A DNA stretch of 23,711 nucleotides from Chara braunii (lineage: Eukaryota > Streptophyta > Charophyceae > Charales > Characeae), in the NCBI GenBank assembly GCA_003427395.1, contig BFEA01000232.1:1051496-1075206 (forward strand). Reading direction: 5' to 3'. Under the pieces are notes generated by a model that saw only the letters and a list, made by a program, of their open reading frames with translations, had not been told where the DNA came from and made no database searches. How positions within the stretch are numbered: position 1 is the stretch's first letter; each line of letters starts with the position of its first letter. Shown here one piece after another: positions 8,715 through 16,710 of the stretch. Both the position numbers and the translations under genes were made by a program.

Positions 8715-8924
8715 TTGTCAGGGTATTTGCCACGACACCGGTACACTCGACAGGCTTGTATCCGATGTGGCCAATACGACCATAATCAGTCCAAGTGCCG
8801 TAACAAGAAGGTGACCGAAAAGATCTCGCCTACAATGGGGCAGGCGTCGGGATCCTCCACTTCCATAGGTAGCAATGTTGCCAGTAGTTCTGGAACTGCT
8901 CCGGGAAACACGTCAGGCCAGTAG
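8715..8924 (+). pseudogene. Gag C-terminus with CCHC zinc knuckle (element B, 5'-truncated)
   Basis: The frame holds a nucleocapsid zinc knuckle, CIRC-GQYD-H-NQSK-C (CX2CX4HX4C), at 8757-8798, followed by a low-complexity Gly/Ser/Thr tail and a TAG stop at 8922-8924. The bulk of Gag (matrix/capsid) is absent because repeat X abuts directly upstream; the frame has no real start. The pol frame overlaps in the -1 frame and a GGGAAAC heptamer sits in register 13 nt before the stop. In Ty3-type elements Gag forms particles and the knuckle binds RNA. In my reading this is the 5' fragment of the element whose reverse transcriptase lies inverted at 15457-16340. Confidence 0.75.
8903..8909 (+). promoter_or_regulatory. 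Candidate -1 frameshift slippery site GGGAAAC
   Basis: In the Gag frame the codons are ccG GGA AAC, which fits the X XXY YYZ rule exactly. Slippage by -1 leads into the protease frame without an intervening stop, and the Gag stop lies 13 nt further on. I see no strong downstream stem or pseudoknot, and the element is dead, so this is at best a relic of a recoding site. Confidence 0.4.
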
Positions 8925-9573
8925 GAATGGTAGTTGTTCTTGCTAAGGTCGAGCTGGTGGACACACCCTCACCATCTCGAGAAATGGCCAAAGCTACTGA
9001 CTCTGATACCGTCCCGCAAACACATTCGGACCCATCGATCCTCTGTTCGCTGAATGTGTTTGAGTCCTTAGAGGAGCTAGAGGAGTGGTCTAGATCAGAC
9101 CCGCTACCTTTGTGGACGGCTATGGCCAAAGCCCCTAAGGGTGAGTTGTTCGCCGGCGAGATAGTCATCGACGGTCGCAAGGCCGGGGCCTACTCTGACA
9201 CTTGCTCGACGCGGAACTTTATCAGTTGCGCGTGCGTTGAGAGGCTGCGTTTACAGTGGCAAGTGCAGCGCCCGAGTCGCGATGTGCCAACAAACAACGC
9301 ATGGTAGTCAATGACCCTTAAAGACATTGAGTGTTATTTCTCGTACGCGGGAGGGGAACTGAGGCATCGCGTCTCGTTCCTCGTTAGCGATGATCTCCCA
9401 ATGGACATCTTGTTAGGTATGTACTATCTTTCAGTTGCACAACCCCAGTTTGACTGGGACAGAAAAGTGGTCAAACACACTTTGCCCGGAGGGGGGACCG
9501 CCAGATTACATAAGTTTAAGGCTAGTAGTCTGATCGAGTCCTACAAATGCATGAAACCAATGGTCAAACTGAG
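8910..9573 (+). pseudogene. Ty3-type protease and linker (element B), inactive
   Basis: The -1 frame after Gag carries an acidic linker (about 8940-9120), then a retropepsin-like domain, GELFAGEIVIDGRKAGAYSD-T, with the active-site region at about 9190-9210. The expected Asp-Thr/Ser-Gly triad reads Asp-Thr-Cys, so the conserved Gly is lost. An in-frame TAG at 9305-9307 breaks the domain; the same stop is in the inverted copy at 16421-16700. After the stop the fold continues (LVSDDLPMDILLGMYYLS, a typical protease C-terminal pattern) to about 9553, where it switches within one codon to integrase. Retropepsin would cleave the Gag-Pol polyprotein. The missing reverse transcriptase is best explained by the inversion described in the findings. 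Confidence 0.75.
9274..9553 (+). repeat. Inverted 280-bp protease segment S, copy 1
   Basis: Matches the reverse complement of 16421-16700 over 280 positions without a gap and with 19 differences that I counted by eye (about 93% identity; four fall in the first 15 bp). Homology stops sharply at both ends. Left of it here is upstream protease and right of it integrase; at the other copy the neighbours are integrase and reverse transcriptase. Confidence 0.9.
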
Positions 9574-10385
9574 CAAATGAATCGTCTGTGCCAACAACTT
9601 TTGCGAATGTATGTCCGACCTGATCAGATTGATTGGGATGAAAACTTACCCAAAATTGCTAGTGCTTATAACAACAGCGTGCATATTGTCACAGGTAGAA
9701 CACAAAATGCACTGCATAAGGGTTGGAAGCCTCAGCGCCCCATCGACGCCCTGACCAGAGACCAGATTCAGAGGCTACCCCCGGGTACACGTGAGTTTGC
9801 AGTTTTATATGAGGAAGACATTAAGAAGGTAAAGGAAAACATACAAAAAGCCCAATTACAAATGATTGAACAGGCTAATAAGCACCGCCGACATTCACAG
9901 TTTCAAGAAGGAGATTTTGTTTGGGTGAAGTCTAAAGAGTTCTCCTTAGAAGAGAATGTATCTAAAAAACTGCTACCCGTCTACTTTGGACCCTGGGAAG
10001 TTCTCAAGGTGATTGGAGATGCAGACGGACCGTCCTATCGCATTGATATACCTCCACACCTAAGGACGTACCCTGTCTTTCATGCGTCTAAATTTCTACC
10101 TTATGTAGAAAGTGACAACTTTCCTAGTAGACCATCCATGTTTCCACCATCCATGAATGGGAATTACGAAGTTGAGAAGATATTGGAACATTGCTACTTC
10201 TCTACATCGCTACTTCTCTACATCGCTACTTCTCTACAGGTGGCAGAGGACGACCGCAGAAGCAGTTCAAGGTGAAGTTCAAGTCTCAACCTCCATCTGA
10301 AGCCAGATGGTTTAGTCGAAAAGAACTCTTACCTACTGCTCATGATATTGTTAATGCATATGAACGTGGGTTAACTTGGAATTAA
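9554..10385 (+). pseudogene. Integrase C-terminal half with chromodomain (probably the 3' part of element A)
   Basis: It starts inside the integrase catalytic core at H-E-TNGQTEQ, whose Glu is the third residue of the D-D-E triad. It continues through the helical region (VRPDQIDWDENLPKIASAYN), the linker, and a GPWEVLKVIGD...YPVFHASKFLPY segment typical of Ty3 integrases. It ends in a chromodomain-like fold split over two frames: YEVEKIL (to about 10190) and GRPQKQFKVKF..EARWFSRKELLPTAHDIVNAYERG (about 10240-10380). A 16-bp triplication at 10193-10238 causes the frameshift. Chromodomains are thought to guide insertion to particular chromatin. The N-terminal half is absent here; the half at 16711-17389 on the minus strand ends at the same residue. 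Sequence type differs from element B's integrase. Confidence 0.8.
10193..10238 (+). repeat. 16-bp tandem triplication inside the chromodomain
   Basis: GCTACTTCTCTACATC is present 2.9 times (10193-10208, 10209-10224, 10225-10238). Sixteen is not a multiple of three, so the array shifts the frame between the two chromodomain halves. Confidence 0.95.
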
Positions 10386-10943
10386 TGTATTTTCTGCGAT
10401 GGAACTCGAAAACTGGGCCGACAGGAATGTAATAACTCATGCCATATGTCGTCTGAGGGCCGAACGCGGCAACCCTCAGTCCAGGCCACATAAGGGGGCA
10501 AAGGCCCTAAGTCTGCTACAGGGACTGGACGCCAAGCAGTTGACCGTAGTCAACTGCCGGATTTCCAAAGGTCAAAGTCAAAGTGTGCCCAGCCCAGGCC
10601 GCCAGTCAAGCACACACACTTGTTTGTATGCAGGTACCCGAAAAGCATCCAAGCCAAGTGGAAAACTGCAACTGTACACGATCCAGACCTTCGACGGCGA
10701 GTCAATCTGGACGACTATGACTCGTGGACTGGAGGCTAGACCTCCGAGTCAAACACTACATAAGCTGGGGTCTACAGGGAATCGACATTCAGTCTTGCTA
10801 TGCTGATTCAACGCTGGCTTGACTTTGACTTGACGCTGGCATTATGCTAGCGCGATGCTGGCTGGACGCTGGCTGTGCATTAGAGCTGCAGATGACGACT
10901 CGAGGGAGAGGCGACGCTGGCATTATGCGCCAGGCATGCTGAC
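10386..10943 (+). other. Noncoding 3' region with GACGCTGGC words
   Basis: Downstream of the chromodomain stop. The frame at 10399-10806 shows no domain. From about 10810 the word GACGCTGGC and relatives recur (for example 10832-10846 and 10913-10927 share 15 bases), leading into the 55-bp array. Probably 3' untranslated/LTR territory of the element. Confidence 0.45.
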
Positions 10944-11390
10944 GTAGCGCTGCCTATGGTCTACGTGGCATGCTGACGTGGCGCTGCCTCTGGTACATGT
11001 GGCGCTGCCTATGGTCTACGTGGCATGCTGACGTGGCGCTGCCNNNNNNNNNNNNNNNNNNNNNNNNNNNNNNNNNNNNNNNNNNNNNNNNNNNNNNNNN
11101 NNNNNNNNNNNNNNNNNNNNNNNNNNNNNNNNNNNNNNNNNNNNNNNNNNNNNNNNNNNNNNNNNNNNGCTGCCTATGGTCTACGTGGCATGCTGACGTG
11201 GCGCTGCCTCTGGTTTATGTGGCGCTGCCTATGGTCTACATGGCATGCTGATGTGGCGCTGCCTCTGGTATAAGTGGTGCTGCCTGTGGTCTACATGGCA
11301 TGCTGACGTAGCGCTGCCTCTGGTTTAAGTGGCGCTGCCTGTGGTCTACATGGCATGCTGATGTAGCGTTGTTCCTGTCTACGTGGCGCT
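10944..11390 (+). repeat. 55-bp tandem array with embedded TGACGTGG
   Basis: Units start at 10944, 10999, [11054 and 11109 in the gap], 11164, 11219, 11274 and 11329, each 55 bp long; a degenerate unit follows. A unit is built from two related 21-bp parts (GTGGCGCTGCC..TGGT) around a 13-bp part (GTGGCATGCTGAC). Almost every unit contains TGACGTGG or its one-base variants. Repetitive frames through it are artefacts. Confidence 0.92.
11044..11168. other. Assembly gap, 125 N
   Basis: The gap lies inside the 55-bp array. Unit phase is kept across it: 10999 to 11164 is exactly three periods. Either the gap length is right or the spacing was estimated from repeat-spanning reads. Confidence 0.99.
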
Positions 11391-11787
11391 GTTCTTGGTC
11401 TTCACTGATGATGTGGCATATGCCACCTGTCTCGTCTGCTGATGTGGCATTGTCCACACTACTTACATGAGGTGACTGGTTGCGAGGGAGAGTAAGATCA
11501 GGATTGTGGAGAGATCGTGATACGTACCTGGTGGTCTTCATGATGACATTGCTCCAGCGCTGAAGAGGGACTAATTAGAAGTGCCACGTGGCACATTGAA
11601 ATTACTTCAGATACTCGTTCAGATTGTTGATTACTGAAGTGAAGTTGGAGGAGGGAGCCTGAAGCAGGAGTGGGAATTCTTCCTCTCCTTTGTCTATCCT
11701 CCCTCCTCTCTTCTTCGTCTGTGAATGATCTTCTCGTCTTATTNTGTCTGGACACTATCTTGATTATCGGTTCTCATCAGCTGTTGA

Positions 11788-11842
11788 CATCTATCTGGAC
11801 TCGCGTTGTTGACAACTGTGTTCACGATCTGGGTTCATTACA
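11788..11842 (+). mobile_element. LTR 3' end (U5-like), related to the LTR at 23490-23710
   Basis: These 55 bases match the reverse complement of 23490-23544 with two differences and end at the same ATTACA terminus. Upstream of 11788 similarity to that LTR is lost, so only the U5-like end is shared. No primer-binding site follows, so this is more likely a 3' LTR. A purine-rich stretch at about 11637-11672 might be a polypurine tract, but that is weak. Its orientation agrees with the plus-strand integrase/chromodomain upstream. Confidence 0.6.
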
Positions 11843-12609
11843 CACGAGTTCCACCAAATAAGAGCACAGCAAAAGCTCATCAGTGACAATGTTGGAATAG
11901 TCTCATCATCATCAACAAAGAACCAATGTCGACATCCTATCCGGCGCTCTGCGCCCAGACTACAAATGGCAGATCCTATCTAGCCTATCTACAATGCCGC
12001 TGGTGACGTCAACAGCTTCCCGAACTACGAGCAGATCTCGGACAATTCCATTCGCCTCAAGCACCAGGTATGTCTCTCGTATCACTCACAACCTCGATAT
12101 CGAACTCACAGATGCGACATGCACCCAAGGACCAGCATGCGCCCCATCCAGCTCAGCGCAGCGCAGCTCGGCTATGGCTGCCTGCTTTCCCTGCTCGCCC
12201 GTGAGCGCGTGGGCCTGGCCAGCGATTAGCGCAGCGGCGCTTGTGCAGCATGCAGCCAGTGCCCGAATGCCAAATCTGGAGGCAGGCCCTTTCCTAAATG
12301 GACGTGGCCTGCCTGCTGCGTGCGGCAAGGCTGCACTGGGCCCCGGTCCAGAAGCTTCCGGTAGGCCCCGAGAGGCTGAGCCTCAGACTAAACGAATCAG
12401 GCCCAGGGTCTGTGGTGGTTACCTGTGCCCAACTGCCCGCAGCCTGTGTTCGGTCCATGTTGTGTGTCTGGCCCAGGGTCTACCTCAGTTACATACAGTA
12501 CAGGCAGCCTGGGCCTAGCCGCTTTCAACCAACTGGCGCTGCGCAACTGCCTGAATTTTCCCAGGTTGCGTAGTAGTCCAAAATAGGCCTAGGTCGGGCC
12601 TGCCTTCAC
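11843..12609. other. Noncoding; includes a GC-rich block at about 12130-12540
   Basis: Open frames on both strands (11994-12518 +, 12298-12573 +, 12086-12328 -) overlap and show no domain. A hairpin AGCCC/GGGCT with loop AATA lies at 12637-12650, just inside the 3' end of the neighbouring pseudogene. The 3' LTR of element B would be expected here on the minus strand, but I cannot delimit it. Confidence 0.4.
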
Positions 12610-13004
12610 TTAGGCGGCCGACCTTGCCGATAATAGAGCCCAATAGGGCTTATCGAGGCCTTGTGCCTCGCATTCCCTCCTCCATACTTGGACAGTCCTC
12701 TGAGAAGTTCCATTACTCAATCTGGTGCTTTCCTTTTGCAGTAACTTCTCGTAGTGAGCGACAACCTGTGGAGCGGTCTGCATCAGTTTCTCCCGGGTGC
12801 ACCATCTGTCCTCCTTAGGATCAATGTGATGTCTGAACCGAACGTGATATTGCAGCTTCGGTTTAGGAGGACGTCCTCTGCCTGTCGGTCTTGGAACTGG
12901 CATTTCCCTATGGTCCATGATGTCATCGATGTCAACCTCTCCATCCATGGTTGGGGACAACATTGAGCGTCGCAAGGGAAACTGATCAGTTTCCTCGAAA
13001 GGTG
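12610..13004 (-). pseudogene. Integrase tail with chromodomain-like domain, element B
   Basis: Minus-strand frame with PFEETDQFPLRRSMLSPTMDG, which continues the HASKFAPF segment now at about 13730, followed by a chromodomain-like region: VDIDDIMDHRE, a PRPTGRGRPP linker, LQYHVRFRH, EDRWCTREKL and APQVVAHYE. It aligns without gaps to the plus-strand element's segment (HASKFLPYVESDNFP...). A 717-bp insertion separates it from the rest of the integrase. It ends with a short basic tail and a stop at 12610-12612. In intact elements this domain directs integration. Confidence 0.8.
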
Positions 13005-13728
13005 AAACGATTTTCACCTCTTTGCAGTAGCAGATGCAGATCCCAGGGTTCGATCCCTAGACCTTGCCCTACCTGTGTACAATACATGTGTAGACCCCGA
13101 GAGTTGAACCTGTGACCTGCGTATTCGTAAACAGTTGGTAGGCTGTCATAGGTCCGTAGGTAGCAGGGGTTCGATCTGTAGCGCTGTAGAATAGAAGTCT
13201 TTGCGAGTTCCAAGTCTTAGCTGTAGTCCTTCTAGAAGGTCAGCAAGTGAGCAAGTGGTGAGTCAAGTGGTGGACTAACTGCAGTGCAATTGCAGTACGG
13301 CCTCGGTTATAAATCAAGAGGCAGCGCCAAGCCATTCATTCATTCCTGCGTGAGCCATGCGGAAGCGCTGCCACAGCGACTTGTGCAAGGAGGTCTGCAG
13401 TGACGCCCGAAGCTGAAGTGGGCGAGAGAGAAGGAGCGTAGCATAGCGATAGGGTAGTTGCAGCCATAGCCGCCATAGCTAGAGTTAGTGTGTAGCGAGT
13501 GTGTGTGTGTGTGTGAGTTCAAAGAGTCGCGTGTGGGATATCCAGGGTGATCCGGTGTATGTGAACAGTGAGTTGTTTGGGCGCTGAGTCGCCATAGCCA
13601 ATTGAAAGTGAACTCATATCTGGATGCCATATCTCTGAGTTTTGAGTGGGCGCATGTCGCCAGTTTGCTGCGCTATTGTTTACATACATGAAAAGTGTGA
13701 ATGAACGCGAGTCTGATTGCAAAAGGTG
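12998..13728. repeat. 7-bp target-site duplication AAAGGTG flanking an insertion
   Basis: AAAGGTG occurs at 12998-13004 and 13722-13728. Removing one copy and the 717 bp between would make the integrase frame continuous across this point (residues A-P-F-E-E-T), aligning gaplessly with the related element. That is the hallmark of a transposed insertion. Confidence 0.75.
13005..13721. mobile_element. 717-bp insertion in element B integrase, family unknown
   Basis: Bounded by the 7-bp AAAGGTG duplication. There are no obvious terminal inverted repeats and no transposase. The left TSD with adjacent bases forms a perfect hairpin, AGGTGAAA (13000-13007) with TTTCACCT (13012-13019). Three tRNA T-arm-like words occur near that end: GGGTTCGATCCC (about 13046-13057), GAGTTGAACC in reverse sense (about 13101-13110) and GGGTTCGATC (about 13168-13177). 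A short (GT)n run lies at about 13498-13516. A SINE-like origin is possible, but no complete box A/box B pair at tRNA spacing and no poly-A tail are visible. The small open frames inside are not convincing. Confidence 0.6.
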
Positions 13729-14799
13729 CAAACTTGGAGGCGTGAAAGACTGGGTAAGTGTGAAGGTGACTAGGGGTCTGAATTATATGTGACGGCCCAT
13801 CCGGATCATCCCCGACGATATCTATACCTCCCAGGGTCCAAAGTACTATGGCATGAGCTCGCGGGATATCCCGTGCTCTTGTCCCAGTTCTGAGGACTTG
13901 ACCCAGACTCTGTCCCCTACCTGGAATGTAGATGGGCGGTAGTGCTTGTTCTCAGACTCTATCATCGTCGCCTGCGCCCTGTGCATCTGTTCGACAGCTT
14001 GCTGCATCAGGCGCTCATATCGATATGCAAACTCTAGGGTGCCTGGTGCAGCAGAAGGCTGATTCTCAGGTAGTAGGAAATATAAGGGCAGTCTAGGTTT
14101 GAAAGTCAGCAACAGACTGTTAGGACTCACCCCTGTTGCGCTGTGCACCGCGTTGTTATACAGACTGGCGATGAGAGCAAGTTTCTCGGCCCAGTCCACC
14201 TGATTGGGCTTGATGTAGTGCCTCAGCAGGTGTTGTACAACGTGATTCAGCTGCTCTGCTTGCCTGTTTGCCTCTGGGTGGTTCCCGGAGGTCATCTGCA
14301 GTTGTGTTCCCTGTTTTGCAGCTGCAGCTTTCCATAGTTCACTAGTAAATCGCACATCCCGGTCGCTGATTATAGACTTTGGCAATCCATAAATCCCTGA
14401 TGCAGTTTTCTTTGAAGAACTTAATTGCGTGCTCAGTCTTGGCTGTTGCAGGCATTGCGACTAACCTCGCATACTCACTAAACCTATCCACAAAATGACA
14501 TAGACATATCGCATTCCACTCTTGCTGGTGACCAGCGTGTCCATGAAATCCATGGACAGGCTCTTGCCAGACCTTCTGGAATCGGAAGGGGCTTGAGAAG
14601 CCCAAGAGGGGCTTGTGTACGTGGCTTGTCTCTCTAACAGACCTGACAAGTCTCCACGTACAGCTTGGCGTCTCTCATCATTGTGGGCCACCAGAACTAC
14701 TGCAGCAAGTTGACTGCAGTCTTTTTGTAGCCAAAATGTCATGTGGCATCATGACACTCCCCAAAAAATAAACTACGCAAAGACTCTCTGTAAGGCACA
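13722..14799 (-). pseudogene. Integrase, element B, broken
   Basis: Minus-strand fragments in order: zinc-binding H-H-C-C region (ECHDAT/HFGYKKT near 14765-14725 and CQVC near 14645), a first catalytic Asp in SMDFMD (about 14550), the second in SDRDVRF (about 14360), and the Glu in NHPEANRQ (about 14285). The linker follows to GPWEV and the HASKFAPF segment at about 13730. Breaks: a TGA in the zinc region (about 14750), a TAG at 14634-14636 after CQVC, a frameshift near 14390 between IRD and PKSI, and more frameshifts near 13820-13845. The D-D-E residues survive but the protein cannot be made. Integrase would insert element DNA into the chromosome. Confidence 0.85.
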
Positions 14800-15456
14800 C
14801 ACAAGCGTTTATTCTCGGCCTTCTCAAGGAACAACAGGCCGTTGACCAACTCAAACTCGGCAGAAGTCACTTTGTCTTTCGCCTCGATTTTGCATATGAT
14901 CTCAGCCATAAATAGATCCTCTCGACAGGCTTCCACCAGAGAACGAGTTACATCGTCCGCAAGCCCAAACTCAGTGATCAGAGCACCGAGAAAGTCTGGC
15001 CTACGCGACAACGCATCAGCGACTCTGTTGTACTCTCCTTTGATGTAATGAGGTTCGAAGTCATACTGCTCAATGACTTCGATCCATCTTTTCAACACAT
15101 CCGAGAGCAATGGCTGGGTTCTCATCCACTTTAGGGTCTGATGATCAGTCCTGACGTAGAAGAACCTCCCAAGGAGGTGGTGCATAGAGCTCCTTCTCAT
15201 AGGTGGACTTAGCCAACTTCTGAGAGGGCATCTTTTTGGACATGTACTCAATAGGCCTCAACTTTGGCCCCTCCTGCTGCGCGAGCACGGCGCCTATGCC
15301 ATATTGGCTGGCATTCGTGGTTACTATAAATGGCTTGTCAGGATCTGGAAGTTTTAAGACCTCATGGTGTGTCAAAGCATGCTTCAGATGTCTGAAGGCA
15401 GCCTGACACCCGTCTGTCCACTCCCATGGGGTGTCAAGGCGAGTGAGGTCCGTCAA
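14800..15456 (-). pseudogene. RNase H and tether, element B, broken
   Basis: Begins with the reverse-transcriptase connection (WEWTDGCQAAFRHLKHAL) and the RNase H start FIVTTNASQYGIGAVLAQQ. The first catalytic Asp is Asn here. KSTYEKELYA follows, then a deletion at about 15175-15190 shifts the frame; the domain resumes at LLGRFFYVRTDHQTLKWM and runs to the VADALSRR motif (about 15010). It then passes into the tether leading to integrase (to about 14770). The deletion removes the residues between ELYA and LLGR. RNase H would degrade the RNA strand of the RNA-DNA hybrid. Confidence 0.85.
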
Positions 15457-16340
15457 AGGGCGGCCACTATGCTGTAATTTTTCACGAAATTGCGGTACTA
15501 GCCTGTCATCCCTAAAAAAGACCTCATCTCAGTCACAGAGTGAGGACGCGGCCAATCACGAATGTTGACCACCTTCACGTCATCGGGCTTCAATCCCTCC
15601 ACAAAAATCTCATGACCCAAGTACAAGATCCGGGTGCGGTCAAACTCACACTTCTCCCCGTTGATCTTGAACTTGTGTTGTCGAAGGAGACTAAGGACTT
15701 CATCTAAATAGCCAACATGCTCCTCGACAGTCCTACTAAAGATAAGTATGCCATCGAGGTACACGATGACAGACTTGTCCAAGTAGTCATGAAAGATCCG
15801 GTTCATGGCATGCTGAAAGGTTCCAGGAGCATTGCAAAGGTCGAAAGGCATCACCACAAACTCGTACATACCGTACCTGGTCTGAAAGGCGGTTTTGTGT
15901 TGATCCTTGGTCCGGATTGCAATCTGATGGTACCCGGACTTCAGATCTATATTACCGAAGTACCGACACCCTTCCGCTCGGTCCAACAATTCATCGATGC
16001 GTGGTAGGGGCTCTGCGTTCTTCACAGTGATGGCATTGAGGCCCCTATAATCAATGCACATCCTCAAGGTACCCCCTTTCTTTGGCACGAATAATACAAG
16101 AGATCCGTAAGGGGAAACGCTCGGCCAGATCCAACCCTTCTCTATGAGATCGTTGAGCTGTCGGCGAAGCTCGTCGAGCTCCGTTGGAGACATCCTATAG
16201 ATCCTACCCTTCGGAATGCTACATCCTGGGATAATCTCTATCTCGTGGACGACCTCCCTCTCAACAACCCCTTTTGGCTTTTCAAATAGATCAGGGTGCC
16301 TAGCGACTACTTCCTCTATCTCCGGCGACATTTTCACCGG
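15457..16340 (-). pseudogene. Reverse transcriptase, element B, catalytically dead
   Basis: The longest open frame in the window (15498-16337, 279 residues). Motifs in order: [70 protein letters not shown], and the polymerase box. The YxDD box reads VYLDG, so the second catalytic Asp is Gly. The usual MPFGL is MPFDL. The frame ends with a TAG in place of a Tyr codon after SFLGMTG, followed by a one-base deletion near 15460. The family copies element RNA into DNA. Upstream lies an open spacer to the protease copy at 16421-16700, so the order matches an intact Ty3 pol. Confidence 0.92.
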
Positions 16341-16420
16341 CCCGCCTACTGCAGAGACATAAACTAACTACATACCCTCCTCTGGATTTTGCTTATAATA
16401 ATTATAGAATGGGCCGCCCA

Positions 16421-16700
16421 CATGCATCTGTAGGACTCGATCAGACTACCAGCCTTAAACTTATGTAATCTGGCGGTCCCCCCTCCGGGCAAAGTGTGTT
16501 TGGCCACTTTTCAATCCCAGTCAAACTGGGGTTGTGCAACTGAAAGATAGTACATACCTAACAGGATGTCCATTAGGAGATCATCGTTGACGAGGAACGA
16601 GATGCGATGCCTCAGTTCCCCTCCCACGTATGAGAAATAACACTCAACGCCTTTAAGGGTCATTGACTACCATTCGTTGTTTGTTGGCATAGGTCGACTC
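16421..16700 (-). repeat. Inverted 280-bp protease segment S, copy 2
   Basis: Reverse complement of 9274-9553. It carries the same TAG and an extra TGA where copy 1 has an Arg codon (in the QFDWD segment). In minus-strand sense it is preceded by about 10 bp of unmatched filler and then integrase of element A, and followed by the spacer and reverse transcriptase of element B. Confidence 0.9.
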
Positions 16701-16710
16701 CACAGGTCGA

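Larger units (their letters stand above)
9554..16420. other. Inferred inverted segment, about 6.9 kb
   Basis: Flanked by the inverted 280-bp segment S. Flipping it would restore, on the plus strand, gag-protease followed by reverse transcriptase through chromodomain of element B and, on the minus strand, gag through integrase and chromodomain of element A. See findings. Confidence 0.6.

Noticed and set aside
10970-11273. Repeat proteins on both sides of the N gap
   Set aside because: These are frames of the 55-bp array and run through unknown bases.
11400-11450. Hammerhead ribozyme core (CTGATGA near 11406)
   Set aside because: No matching GAAA strand or third stem could be placed nearby.
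11994-12573. Overlapping plus-strand proteins
   Set aside because: Overlapping frames in a GC-rich block without any motif; GC-rich sequence has few stops.
13040-13180. tRNA gene or complete SINE promoter
   Set aside because: T-arm-like words and a D-arm-like CAGTTGGTAGG are present, but acceptor and T stems do not pair and box A/box B spacing is off.
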